DNA of 64,000 nt from an uncultured Chloroflexota bacterium (lineage in GTDB: Bacteria > Chloroflexota > Anaerolineae > Anaerolineales > Anaerolineaceae): contig CADATZ010000002.1 of NCBI GenBank assembly GCA_902791025.1, forward strand, positions 1 through 64,000, read 5' to 3'. The translations under genes and the position numbers were made by a program. A model generated the notes under the pieces. The model worked only from the letters and a program-made list of their open reading frames with translations, made no database searches and had not been told where the DNA came from. Below are positions 24,511 to 33,682 of this stretch, one piece after another; within the stretch, counting starts at the first letter, position 1, and each line of letters opens with the position of its first letter.

Positions 24511-26570
24511 GCGGCTCCTCCATGGACATAATCATCCATCGTTGTCACAATGATTTCATGTCTCAGAGAACAAACCAAACCCTGCGCGGGTATCGGCAGC
24601 ATTTTATTCAGAGGCTGCAGTTCGGAATCTTTTTCGCCAAAATCGTCCATCGTTTCATTCATCGGTGTTACGATACGCCAACTCATATCAGTATCAAGGA
24701 CATACTTTACGCTCGGAATTTTTTGGATCAAAGAAACGATCTCAGCAGCAAAAACACTGCGGCCAAATTCCCAACCTCTCGCGTTCTCATCATCAACACT
24801 GGTATCCATAAGCGGACTGAGAAAACGGTTCAGTTTTTCAGTAACTTCCGTCACAACATCAGCATCACTTGCAAAGTCCTGGGCTACAATAGTTGCCTTC
24901 ACTTTGATACCGTAATATTTCGGCTCTTCAATATTCAATGCTGTAGTCAGCAGCCGGTACTTGTCCAGATATCCACGGACTCTTGCACGCAGTTCATCCG
25001 AGACCGTCAGGGCATGCAAATCGCCGAATTTCAGGGAATCAAACACATCCGGGACAATCACCAACGTTACTGCTCCGGTACCCGTTACTTCCGGTGTGAC
25101 ACAATGTGTACGAGCTACAGCTTTACTGCTCTTCAATGCAAATTGTTCAAAATCGACAGCGGTCACCGCACGGCGCTGAGATTGGATCTCACGCTGCGCC
25201 CGTTGAATCAATTCTTCAAGTGTTTCCTGATCCCTGCCGCCCAGAATACGGTTCAAATTTGAAGCACGGGAAACATAAGCCAGGGAAGTATTCATCACAT
25301 CAACTTTGTTTTCCGGGAGATTTCCCCGAACACCGCCGCCATGACGGTAATCAGTCACACGTATCCGGCGGTTACTTTCAGGAATTCGGCCATATTGCAG
25401 CGTTGAACCATCAGGCTGCCGCACTGAAGGCCCGAATATGACTTCACCCGTAGCCGTATCAAGCATATAATGGCGGGAAAATTTATCAGACGAGGAAAAG
25501 TCATCAACTCTGGTCCAGGGGACAAAAACTGCCTCCCCTTCAACAGTTTCCTCTACTTCAACTGTCTCATCACCTTCAAAATTCAAGACCGGCGCATGCA
25601 GCAGAGTAAAATGCTGTCCCGGTTCACCATTAGATTCACCAAGAATCTCACCATTTACCACCTGTGCATTTGCTGCAGGAACCTGGGCTCCAACAGTATA
25701 GACATGTAAATTGCTGATGCGCGGTGATTCTGTATACATGCCCTGAGAGGGATCACGCTGTTCGATCCGACAGCGGATCCAAAAAGCCTGCAAACCATGC
25801 AGCATTTGAGATGAAAATTCCAAAGGAGTATAAAGCGTCAGACTACCACTTTCATTATTCAAACCGCCGGTGGTGTCGCGTTCTCCTTCATAAGTGCTGA
25901 GCTTAATCTCACGCCAGCCATCATCGGTCAAACACTCCCAAACCCACGGCGGATTTTCACGTCTGATACCAACGGCTTCGGTCGGTTCGCACTCAAATTG
26001 AAACCGAAGAATATGCCCCGAAATATCATTGCGGTCATTGAATCCGAAATAAAAAGTATCACCAACCTGCGGTGGATTGGACAACGGTCGGAAAATATCA
26101 ACGCCCAGTCGCGAGAGGTTATTCTGGTTAAAATTTGTTTCTGTACGCAAATGCGCAAGCAATGGCGGATTGATCTGCAATTCCCGGGAAGTAGTAAAAA
26201 CGACAGGATCCGGCTGATCTTCCGACTGTATTTCGGTGCCTGCCGGAATGATCACCGATGTTGAATCCTCTTCTCCGAGCGGCAGCAAAGCGGACAACCA
26301 GAAAGTGATATTCGTTTCGGCTGTTTTTGCGGGTTCCTGCTGGAATCCAAGCATTTCAAGGAATTTGAGATAATTCTTTTCCGGGACACGATTCAGCCGA
26401 TAAACCATCAGCTCAGTCATCCAGGCAAAAAGCTCGATCAGCGTAATTCCTGGATCACTGATGTTATACTCGGTCCATTCCGGACAGTAGTGGATAATCC
26501 GTTTACGAGCTTCATCCACCAAATCACTTTGAAAACGGAGATCATCTAAATTCGGGACTGGTAATGTCAT
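24507..26570 (-). CDS. Baseplate assembly protein, gpJ-like (Pvc11/Afp11-like)
   Basis: A 687-residue protein of the putative baseplate assembly family (TIGR02243, gpJ-related). The N-terminus has the diagnostic RIIHYCPEWTEYNISDPGITLIELFAWMTE stretch split over residues 18-50. The middle carries beta domains with FTLLHAPVLNFEGDE. The C-terminal part has TAVDFEQFALKSSKAVART and VTLVIVPD, typical of gpJ. It is the main wedge component that ties the sheath to the baseplate. It follows the gp25-like gene by 24 bases and overlaps the gpI-like gene by 4 bases. The length agrees with eCIS homologues. Confidence 0.9.
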   Translation of the reverse strand: MTLPVPNLDDLRFQSDLVDEARKRIIHYCPEWTEYNISDPGITLIELFAWMTELMVYRLNRVPEKNYLKFLEMLGFQQEPAKTAETNITFWLSALLPLGEEDSTSVIIPAGTEIQSEDQPDPVVFTTSRELQINPPLLAHLRTETNFNQNNLSRLGVDIFRPLSNPPQVGDTFYFGFNDRNDISGHILRFQFECEPTEAVGIRRENPPWVWECLTDDGWREIKLSTYEGERDTTGGLNNESGSLTLYTPLEFSSQMLHGLQAFWIRCRIEQRDPSQGMYTESPRISNLHVYTVGAQVPAANAQVVNGEILGESNGEPGQHFTLLHAPVLNFEGDETVEVEETVEGEAVFVPWTRVDDFSSSDKFSRHYMLDTATGEVIFGPSVRQPDGSTLQYGRIPESNRRIRVTDYRHGGGVRGNLPENKVDVMNTSLAYVSRASNLNRILGGRDQETLEELIQRAQREIQSQRRAVTAVDFEQFALKSSKAVARTHCVTPEVTGTGAVTLVIVPDVFDSLKFGDLHALTVSDELRARVRGYLDKYRLLTTALNIEEPKYYGIKVKATIVAQDFASDADVVTEVTEKLNRFLSPLMDTSVDDENARGWEFGRSVFAAEIVSLIQKIPSVKYVLDTDMSWRIVTPMNETMDDFGEKDSELQPLNKMLPIPAQGLVCSLRHEIIVTTMDDYVHGGAA

Positions 26571-26594
26571 GGGCGTTCTCCTTTATTCAACCGG

Positions 26595-27008
26595 TTAATC
26601 AAGTTCCGGTTCTCTGTCTATATAAAACGGATGCACGATGTTTCGGTTATCATGCGTCGTGTTAACTTCATATTCAATTTTACAAACAAGAGCGGTTTCC
26701 ACTTTTGGATCGCGTTCAACAAGCACATTTCGTACAAAGATCCGAGGTTCCCACATAGTCAGCGCATCCTTTACCGCATCTGACATAAGCGTCATTGTTT
26801 CAGGTCGGATCGAGTCGAAAACCATTTCCTTCGCGCGGCATCCAAAAAGCGGACGCATTACACGTTCTCCCGGGGAAGTTTCAAGGATAATATGAATTGC
26901 CTGCTCAATGTCATCATTGCCGGTAACCAATTTGACTTTTCCGGCGGAATCTGTTCCGACGGGGAAACTCCAACCGGTACCGATATATTTTTTTTCTTCA
27001 TTTTCCAT
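26595..27008 (-). CDS. GPW/gp25-like baseplate wedge protein (Pvc9-like)
   Basis: A protein of about 137 residues starting at ATG 27008 (MENEEKKYIGTGWSFPV) with AAAGGAC upstream; an earlier TTG at 27032 would overlap the PAAR gene. The gp25 fold is recognised from GTGWSFPV, DIEQAIHIILETSPGERVMRPLFGC (about residues 33-57) and the late REP-rich end. The EPR-type lysozyme-like core motif appears as ETSPGERVMRP. gp25 proteins nucleate sheath assembly on the baseplate. Its neighbours are PAAR upstream and gpJ downstream, the usual eCIS order. Confidence 0.93.
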   Translation of the reverse strand: MENEEKKYIGTGWSFPVGTDSAGKVKLVTGNDDIEQAIHIILETSPGERVMRPLFGCRAKEMVFDSIRPETMTLMSDAVKDALTMWEPRIFVRNVLVERDPKVETALVCKIEYEVNTTHDNRNIVHPFYIDREPELD

Positions 27009-27024
27009 TGTATAACTGTCCTTT

Positions 27025-27312
27025 TCAGGCAATCAAAGTTTTAATTGCGCCTTTCAAAATTGCAGTGGTAACCGGAACACCTGTTGCGGGATTCACTCCA
27101 ACCACTGTACTGGTCACCCGCGCAGCCGGCCGCCCCATGATTAAAACAGTTGGACTGCCAACCGTGATCGATCCGGTACAGGCTGCTCCGGCAACCAGGT
27201 CTCCCATACATGCAGCCGGAACATTTTCTATCAAAACAGTTGCTGCGCCTGGTCCGGTGATTGCATCACCGGTCGCCGTCAAATCCCCAAGTCTTGCTGC
27301 TGGAAAAGGCAT
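27025..27312 (-). CDS. PAAR-like spike tip protein (Pvc10-like)
   Basis: A protein of about 95 residues starting at ATG 27312 (MPFPAARLGD), with GGAGG 6 bases upstream. The PAAR fold is seen as glycine-rich beta hairpins: AARLGDLTATGDAITGPGAATVLIENVPAA, continued by MGDLVAGAACTGSITVGSPTVLIMGRPAAR in the next repeat. His residues typical of metal-binding PAAR are absent, as in the PAAR-like Pvc10/Afp10. It should cap the spike formed by the VgrG-like protein upstream. There is no C-terminal toxin extension. Confidence 0.9.
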   Translation of the reverse strand: MPFPAARLGDLTATGDAITGPGAATVLIENVPAACMGDLVAGAACTGSITVGSPTVLIMGRPAARVTSTVVGVNPATGVPVTTAILKGAIKTLIA

Positions 27313-27324
27313 TATTACCTCCAA

Positions 27325-27432
27325 AAACAGTGAATAATGAATGGTGTAAATTGGAGAGTGGAAAATCCATAATCTGATATCTGGTTTTCACTTAGAATCA
27401 TTCACCATTCACTATCCATTATCCTCTATTCA
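27325..27432. repeat. Degenerate heptamer repeat with inverted arms (element 4)
   Basis: The left arm has AGTGAAT, AATGAAT, GGTGTAA and similar units. The right arm has ATTCACC, ATTCACT, ATCCATT, ATCCTCT and ATTCACT. The arms are complementary around a centre near 27380. The element fills the whole gap between the VgrG-like and PAAR genes, inside the eCIS operon, so it is transcribed. Confidence 0.8.
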
Positions 27433-29403
27433 CTAATTGATTTTAACGATCCCACCCTGGATCTGAACCATGACAGTACCTCCAAGTGAAAGCGTAGTAT
27501 TGGATTTCACATCGACCTTCACACCCTTCAGCTCCGCACCGGAAGCCTGCAGCGTTAATCCCGCCGGTCCGGATTTTAGGTCGACCTTCTGATTACCTGA
27601 AACAGAGACTGACTGATTACCTTTGATGCTGACACTCTGCGTGGCATTCACATCAATTGCCTTATTAGCCTTTAAAGACATTCCCGAATCAGTGGACGCA
27701 GCCAAATCCTGTTTTGCTTTCAAAGTCAGCTTTCCGTCTGTCGTCAGTGTCAGGTCACCTTTTGATTGAAGATCAAGTTTTCCTTCGGAAATAATTTTAA
27801 ACTCATTTTTTGTTGAGTCAATTTCTATCTTGTTTTTTCCGGTTTTATCCTGAATCGTGATTTTTTCTTTTCCTTGTGTATCATCAAGGACGATCTTATG
27901 GCCTGAGCGTGAAACAATCACTCGTTCATTAACCTTTTTTGTACCGGAATCAATCAGCTCCCCGATACCTTTTGGCGGCTTATCTTTTCCGTTATAAAGC
28001 ACACCTAATACAAATGGGGAGCTCATATCGCCATTTTCAAATGCCAACAGCACTTCATCATTTACTTCAGGAAGAAAAACGATACCACGATTAGAACCGC
28101 CTCCAACAAAGGTAAGGCGAGCCCAGCAGGATGAAAGCTCAGAACTATTCATTTTTGGCAGCCAGGGGTATTTCACCTGCACACGTCCAAGCTTTTCCGG
28201 ATCAACATTGGAAGTCACAACCCCGGTAACAACTCCGCCGATCCGGTTGATTTGATGCTCTTTTTCCGGTCCAAGGATGTAACTCCTGAAGGTATTTGGA
28301 ACACTTCCGCTGACAGAGAACGTCGTCCGAAAAGCACCATGCCGGTATGTATGATGAGCTTCTGTAACATAATATTTTCCCGAAAAACGGAGACCGATCC
28401 CGCTGATCGTCACCGTAGATCCGGCGACAAGGAAAGGATCACCTTCATCGATTTCCCCATAAGCCTGCATAAAAGAAGAAGATGCACGTGCAAACGCAGC
28501 ATCAGCATAGGCTTTTGCCTGCGGAGTAGATGTTGCACTGGGTTCAATCACATAATCCTTTGCGGAACTGCTGTACGCCTGCTTGACCTGGGCATTAGCT
28601 GGAATCGTATTGGCAAGTGCCTTCGTTCCACTCGCAGAAAGAGAAATCATTGTAGAAGAACTGACATTCTTCTTCTGTTTGGGATCCCATCCATAAGCTT
28701 CCGACTGTGTGACCTGTCCCATAGCAACCACACGCGGCTCAAAACGAGTCAGGTTCCCGCCAAACTCCAGTTTTGATGGGTCTTTCTTTGAACGGGATTT
28801 TCCTGCAGGACAAAAATGAAGATTTTTACCCTCTACATAAACCTGGTACCCCAACATATTGGCACGAGCCCACAAGAAATCCCAATCATTTTGGTTGTAT
28901 TGCATGACATATTTATATTTGACAGTCATCAAAGATGTTGCATCAACACTTGCCGTCAAACCGGATGCTGAAGCGATCTTCTTCACGATATCGGCGTCAC
29001 CAATACCCAACCCCATCGGGTTGCCATCACCATAAGTACGAGTTGCTTTCCCGTGTGTGAGACGATGCCCCTTGTCATATCCGCGGATCCGCAGATAAAC
29101 ATCCGCACCATCATAAATAGGTTCGATTGAAGTGACCTCACCATCTACCAAGGTATTTGATGTTAATGTATTTAACAATCCGGTCGTATGTCCAAAAGAA
29201 ATTTTTACGGATGTACCAAGCTTGATGGCAAGCATGTTATCGGTATAAACAAATGTATTCGGAACCGGTCCACGTTGATCATGCAGCAGAATCGTGAACT
29301 CTGTCGGCAAAAAATAATTTTGATCGACAACAACTTCTTCCAGAACATTGAAAAGAAGTGTCATTGGGATCGCTCCGATTTTAACATCAACAGAAGTTTT
29401 CAT
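27433..29403 (-). CDS. VgrG-like spike protein (Pvc8-like)
   Basis: A 656-residue trimeric spike candidate. Residues 1-340 are the gp27/late-control-D hub-like part (ISFGHTTGLLNTL, QYNQNDWDFLWARANMLGYQVY). The gp5-type OB domain is at about 385-475 (GRVQVKYPWLP, CWARLTFVGG, GIVFLPEVNDEVLLAFENGD, PFVLGVLYNG). The C-terminus is a beta-helix spike with short strand repeats (KLDLQSKGDLTLTTDGKLTLKAK). There is no fused effector domain. It lies 15 bases after the LysM hub gene. It should sit under the tube and carry the PAAR tip encoded next. Confidence 0.92.
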   Translation of the reverse strand: MKTSVDVKIGAIPMTLLFNVLEEVVVDQNYFLPTEFTILLHDQRGPVPNTFVYTDNMLAIKLGTSVKISFGHTTGLLNTLTSNTLVDGEVTSIEPIYDGADVYLRIRGYDKGHRLTHGKATRTYGDGNPMGLGIGDADIVKKIASASGLTASVDATSLMTVKYKYVMQYNQNDWDFLWARANMLGYQVYVEGKNLHFCPAGKSRSKKDPSKLEFGGNLTRFEPRVVAMGQVTQSEAYGWDPKQKKNVSSSTMISLSASGTKALANTIPANAQVKQAYSSSAKDYVIEPSATSTPQAKAYADAAFARASSSFMQAYGEIDEGDPFLVAGSTVTISGIGLRFSGKYYVTEAHHTYRHGAFRTTFSVSGSVPNTFRSYILGPEKEHQINRIGGVVTGVVTSNVDPEKLGRVQVKYPWLPKMNSSELSSCWARLTFVGGGSNRGIVFLPEVNDEVLLAFENGDMSSPFVLGVLYNGKDKPPKGIGELIDSGTKKVNERVIVSRSGHKIVLDDTQGKEKITIQDKTGKNKIEIDSTKNEFKIISEGKLDLQSKGDLTLTTDGKLTLKAKQDLAASTDSGMSLKANKAIDVNATQSVSIKGNQSVSVSGNQKVDLKSGPAGLTLQASGAELKGVKVDVKSNTTLSLGGTVMVQIQGGIVKIN

Positions 29404-29418
29404 ATACGAAACCTATCA

Positions 29419-30111
29419 CTAATCTACATTCGGCATTGTCAATAACTGACCTGGGCGCAAATTAAACGGGTCATCAAGATTATTTGCTTCGGCCACTTTG
29501 CGCCACATACGGCTGTCTCCATAATAATTATTGGCAATCAGATCCAGACGATCGCCCTGCGTCACCCGAACCGTATGCCGTGTTTCGGTTCGAGTAGTCG
29601 GGTTTTGCGGTGGGAGGATATCGAGCGGATGGCTTTGTTCCATAAAAGTACATGTTGCTGTAGCACGTGTAGGAACGCCATTGCTGTCAAACATCGTATA
29701 ATTGACATTAATACTCACCAAAACTGCACGGAACAATTTGATTCCACCCCAAACGAAAATAATTGACGGCGGTTCACCAAGGTAAGGATAAGGAATGGGA
29801 ATACCGAAACCGTAAGTTCTCAGACCCATTGCCATTAGTTTGTTGATATCCTTACGGATATCGCGCCTCTCCGGTTTTGACGTTTTATAATCATCCGTAG
29901 CATAAGCATCAAAGAAGAGATTCAGGGTATAAGTCGCAGCACTACCGCCTTTAAACTCTGTACGGGGAAAATCACGCTCCGGAACCGGAATACCTTCCCA
30001 ATTGGTTGTACGGGTGATGCTTAATTCTGTCGGGTTAAATTGGACCTCAACCGCAAAACCGGCAAGCGCTCCGACATAAAGATAGTCAACATAAAGTTTT
30101 GCTTTTTCCAT
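29419..30111 (-). CDS. LysM-domain hub protein (Pvc7/Afp7-like)
   Basis: A 230-residue protein. The N-terminal domain (about 1-165) is the conserved eCIS hub part (YVGALAGFAVEVQFNPTELSITRTTNWEG, then TYTLNLFFDAYATDD). It ends in one LysM motif (VRVTQGDRLDLIANNYYGDSRMW at about 183-205, then NNLDDPFNLRPGQLLTMP). In Afp/PVC the homologue links the inner tube to the VgrG spike and plugs the baseplate. It is followed by the VgrG gene after 15 bases. The LysM here is probably structural, as no signal peptide is present. Confidence 0.9.
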   Translation of the reverse strand: MEKAKLYVDYLYVGALAGFAVEVQFNPTELSITRTTNWEGIPVPERDFPRTEFKGGSAATYTLNLFFDAYATDDYKTSKPERRDIRKDINKLMAMGLRTYGFGIPIPYPYLGEPPSIIFVWGGIKLFRAVLVSINVNYTMFDSNGVPTRATATCTFMEQSHPLDILPPQNPTTRTETRHTVRVTQGDRLDLIANNYYGDSRMWRKVAEANNLDDPFNLRPGQLLTMPNVD

Positions 30112-30126
30112 ATCTCACCTTCTCTC

Positions 30127-33100
30127 TCATCGAAAGATGCTTCGTTCCATTTCAGACCGCATGATCCGCTTGATCCGCGGTAGCAATTTATCAGCCAGCA
30201 TATCCAGGTCTCTGCGCGTCACTTCCGGAGCTGTATTTTGCTCATCATCATCCGACTTTCCGGATGCAGGTTTGCTTTTCAGCGAATCCGGGAATAAGGA
30301 ATCGATAGCAGAATCGAATTTATCTTTGAACTCTCGCTGTACTGTGCCAGAATTCTGCACATTATTATTGGTTACACCCGGGAAATAATTTGACGAAGTG
30401 TTTCCAAAACTCTGCCGACTGCTGTCAGCACCGGATGAATTACTGGATCCGAAACTTCCCATAGGTAAGGCCGAATTCAATATCTTCTTGGGTTGTGAAG
30501 AACTGATCTCACGCTGAATGGTTGATACTTGTTCTGCCTTTTCTGATGAATTATCATTATGCCGTTTCGGCAAAACGAATTCTGCTTCCCGCTGCACAAC
30601 AGGCTGTATCTTAGCTTCGGAAAGCGATGTATTATTCTGTGACTGCACTTTTGAATCCTGCAGAGGAATAATTTCGCGATGAACAACATCATTTTGCGGT
30701 GTATAAGCAGTTCCACTGCGAATAGCTTCGATCTGCTCTTTTGGCATTTCATAATGCGTAGGAAGAGATCGCAGCAATGATGTCAAATTATCATTTGGCT
30801 CACGCTGAATTACAGAATTATCAAAAGATGAAATGGATTCATTTGACATACCATGGAGATTTTGATAACCATCTCCTCCCGGCATATTCTCTCTCTGAAT
30901 CACATTTCCGGATAAATCAACATCAGAAGATGTACTGATTGGCTGAGCTGATTTCAATATCTCACGCTGAACAGTCCCCTCAGATTGCTGTTTTTGAACA
31001 GCAGAAAGATTCGACTGTTCAGTATTAGACCGGAACGATTCAGCAATTTTCAATGGTTCACGGTGCACTGTTGCCTGTACATCATTACTAAATTCTGAGA
31101 TGGGGACATCATTTACCGATTGTTTATCAACCGGAACCGCGGCCTTTACCAACTCACGCTGGACGGTATCTTTTGTATCAGAAACCGGGGCAGCGGAAGG
31201 TGCCGTATCGGTCTGTTTCCCAACCGGAACAGCAGTCTTCACCGGCTCTCGCTGAACTGTATCTTTTGTATCAGAAACCAGTTCAGTAGAAGGGGCTGTG
31301 AGACCTGTTTCTGGTTCAACAACATGAGCAGCGGATTTCATCGTCTCACGCTGGACGGTATCTTTTGTATCAGAAACCGGGGCAGCGGAAGGTGCCGTAT
31401 CGGTCTGTTTCCCAACCAGGACAGCAGTCTTCACCGGCTCTCGCTGGACGGTATCTTTTGTATAAGAAACCGGTTCAGCGGAAGGTGCTGTATCTGTCTG
31501 TTTCTCAACCGGGACAGCAGTCTTCACCGGCTCTCGCTGGATCGTATCTTTTGTATCTAAAACCGGTTCAGCAGAAGGTGCCGTATCTGTCTGTTTCTCA
31601 ACCGGAACAGCAGTCTTAACCGGCTCTCGCTGGACGGTATCTTTTGTATCAGAAACCGGGGCAACGGAAGTTGCCGTGTCGGTCTGGTTCTCAACCGGAA
31701 CAGCAGTTTTCACCGGCTCTCGCTGGACGGTATCTTTTGTATAAGAAACCGGTTCAGCGGAAGGTGCCGTATCTGTCTGATTCTCAACCGGAACAGCAGT
31801 CTTCATCGGCTCTCGCTGAATCGTATCGTTGGTATCAGAAACCGGTTCAGCGGAAGGTGCTGTATCTGTTGGTTTTTCAACCGGAACAGCAGTTTTCACC
31901 GGCTCTCGCTGAATCGTATCTTTTGTATCTGAAACCGGTTCAGCGGAAGGTGCCGTATCTGTCTGTTTCACAACCGGAACAGCAGTCTTCACCGGCTCTC
32001 GCTGGATCGTACTTTTTGATTCAGGAACCGGTTCGGCGGAAGGTGCCGCATCTGATTGTTTCTCAACTGGTACAGCAGTTTTTGCCGACTCTCGCTGTAC
32101 AGTACCTTTTGAGGCAGGAACCGGTTCGGCAGATGAAATTGTATCTGATTGTTTTTCAATCGGAGCAGCGGCTTTCACAGGTTCTCGCTGTACAGTATCT
32201 TTTGTATCTGAAACATGTTCAGCGGAAGGTTCTGCTTCAGACTGTTTTTCAACCGGAACAGCGGCTTTCACCGGCTCTCGCTGGATCGTACTTTTTGATT
32301 CAGGAACCGGTTCGTGGGAAGGTGCCGCATCTGATTGTTTCTCAACCGGAGCAGCGGCTTTCACCGGCTCTCGCTGTACAGTACTTTTTGATTCAAGAAC
32401 AGGCTCAGCGGAAGGTACCACATCTGATTGTTTCTCAACCGGAGCAGCAGATTTCACTGGTTCTCTCTGGACAGTACCTTTTGACTCAAGAACAGGTTCA
32501 ACGGAAGGTGCCGCATCTGTCTGTTTCTCAACCTGAGCAGCAGACTTTACCGACTCTCTCTGAACAATATCATTTGACTCAGCAACTGTCTCAGCGGAAG
32601 GTACAACATCCGGCTGTTCCTCAACCGGAGCAGCAGATTTTACCGTCTCACGCTGAACAGTATCTTTTGACTCAGCGACCGGTTCAGCGGATATTAATCT
32701 ATTTTCTGTTTGATTTTCAACCGGAGCAGCAGCTTTCACCGACTCTCTCCGGACAGTATTCGTACTTTCCGAAATCTTAGGTTGTGTTTGATCTTCTGTC
32801 TTTGGTGTTTCGTTTTTAACCGATGCAGAGGGATCAAACTCGCGGGAAATCACATTACCCGGTCTTCTTGCAACCCTCGTTTCTATTGCAGAGGTAGTTG
32901 GCTGGGACTGTACCTTTTGTGGCGCAGAATTATCCACCTGTCTTTCTACAGTCGGCTGTTCTGTTTTTTTTGTTTCGCGAACGATCTGAGGCCTTGGCTC
33001 AGATGGAACGGAAGGGGCTATTGACTCAATAGGTGCGAAATCTCGATTTATCTCATCTTTTGAATTAGACGATATTTCGACCCTTTCGGTCCGTACGCGT

Positions 33101-33642
33101 CTTCGATCAGGACCTCGCTGCTTAACTTCCTGTTCCTGTTTCTGTTTTTTTGCAGCCATAAGCCGCTTTTCAAAATCACTTGGACCATCAGAACGATCAA
33201 ACACAACCGGGCGCCGTTCACTTTTAGCCGGATAAGAAGAAGCACTGATTCCGGACGGTGAAGGTATAGAGAACGAAGGCATACCTTCTGGTTGGACTGA
33301 CGGTGCTCCTCCCCCGGCTGAAGGCAGAGGCATAGAAATCGGAGCTCTTTGTACGGTTGAAGTCATTGCTGATGAGGGAGGTTTCAAGTGGAGTAATTTC
33401 ATACCACCACTGTACTTGGCTTCAGCTCTCTTGGAAAAAGATGCCAGTGATGATGTTCGCATTACCGTCATCGAAGGACGCTTCACAGACAGTGAAGATT
33501 TAGTCTGACGGAAAACCGTTTGTGGCTGCAGTGAGGATGAATTCATAAGCAGACCACTGCCAAATCCGGCTTTTTTTCCGGGATTCAGCATACTGAAAAT
33601 TCCTTTTTGACGTGCTTTTAATGAATCAATAATCCCACTCAT
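30127..33642 (-). CDS. Long QRE-repeat protein of the eCIS locus
   Basis: A 1171-residue, Pro/Ser/Thr/Glu/Lys-rich protein without signal peptide. Residues 1-290 are basic and disordered. About residues 290-840 are some 18 tandem copies of a 31-residue unit of the form TVQREPVKTAVPVEKQ followed by TDTAPSAEPVSDTKD. Six more QRE and two HRE motifs are scattered to about residue 1095, giving about 23 QRE in all. The end is a short helical module (DLDMLADKLLPRIKRIMRSE) of the type seen at the C-termini of eCIS accessory proteins. It lies between tube-like and LysM hub genes, where some eCIS encode a tape measure. That role is possible but unproven. Confidence 0.7.
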   Translation of the reverse strand: MSGIIDSLKARQKGIFSMLNPGKKAGFGSGLLMNSSSLQPQTVFRQTKSSLSVKRPSMTVMRTSSLASFSKRAEAKYSGGMKLLHLKPPSSAMTSTVQRAPISMPLPSAGGGAPSVQPEGMPSFSIPSPSGISASSYPAKSERRPVVFDRSDGPSDFEKRLMAAKKQKQEQEVKQRGPDRRRVRTERVEISSNSKDEINRDFAPIESIAPSVPSEPRPQIVRETKKTEQPTVERQVDNSAPQKVQSQPTTSAIETRVARRPGNVISREFDPSASVKNETPKTEDQTQPKISESTNTVRRESVKAAAPVENQTENRLISAEPVAESKDTVQRETVKSAAPVEEQPDVVPSAETVAESNDIVQRESVKSAAQVEKQTDAAPSVEPVLESKGTVQREPVKSAAPVEKQSDVVPSAEPVLESKSTVQREPVKAAAPVEKQSDAAPSHEPVPESKSTIQREPVKAAVPVEKQSEAEPSAEHVSDTKDTVQREPVKAAAPIEKQSDTISSAEPVPASKGTVQRESAKTAVPVEKQSDAAPSAEPVPESKSTIQREPVKTAVPVVKQTDTAPSAEPVSDTKDTIQREPVKTAVPVEKPTDTAPSAEPVSDTNDTIQREPMKTAVPVENQTDTAPSAEPVSYTKDTVQREPVKTAVPVENQTDTATSVAPVSDTKDTVQREPVKTAVPVEKQTDTAPSAEPVLDTKDTIQREPVKTAVPVEKQTDTAPSAEPVSYTKDTVQREPVKTAVLVGKQTDTAPSAAPVSDTKDTVQRETMKSAAHVVEPETGLTAPSTELVSDTKDTVQREPVKTAVPVGKQTDTAPSAAPVSDTKDTVQRELVKAAVPVDKQSVNDVPISEFSNDVQATVHREPLKIAESFRSNTEQSNLSAVQKQQSEGTVQREILKSAQPISTSSDVDLSGNVIQRENMPGGDGYQNLHGMSNESISSFDNSVIQREPNDNLTSLLRSLPTHYEMPKEQIEAIRSGTAYTPQNDVVHREIIPLQDSKVQSQNNTSLSEAKIQPVVQREAEFVLPKRHNDNSSEKAEQVSTIQREISSSQPKKILNSALPMGSFGSSNSSGADSSRQSFGNTSSNYFPGVTNNNVQNSGTVQREFKDKFDSAIDSLFPDSLKSKPASGKSDDDEQNTAPEVTRRDLDMLADKLLPRIKRIMRSEMERSIFR
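31125..32770. repeat. Tandem 93-bp repeat array inside the QRE protein gene
   Basis: About 18 direct repeats of roughly 93 bp encode the 31-residue units. Central copies (about 31370-31990) are nearly identical at the DNA level. Those toward both ends are more diverged, the pattern expected from slippage or unequal crossing-over. The array keeps the reading frame. The long open frames on the plus strand across it are by-products of the repeat. Confidence 0.9.
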
Positions 33643-33682
33643 TTTCTAAAATTCCACATTTCACGTTCGTAAAACCGAATTT

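Noticed and set aside
31125-32770. CRISPR-like array from regularly spaced repeats
   Set aside because: Repeat units are 93 bp and in-frame with coding sequence, with no unique spacers and no cas genes.
31644-32780. Long plus-strand open frame (378 codons) opposite the QRE repeats, with others at 31120-31619
   Set aside because: It arises because the 93-bp repeat is free of stops in an antisense frame. It has no ribosome site, and the composition (YLLYQKPVQRKV repeats) mirrors the repeat.
30127-33642. Firm naming of the QRE protein as tape measure
   Set aside because: Position fits, but the repeats are Pro-rich and not helical, and no homology to tape measures is visible. Kept as a possibility only.
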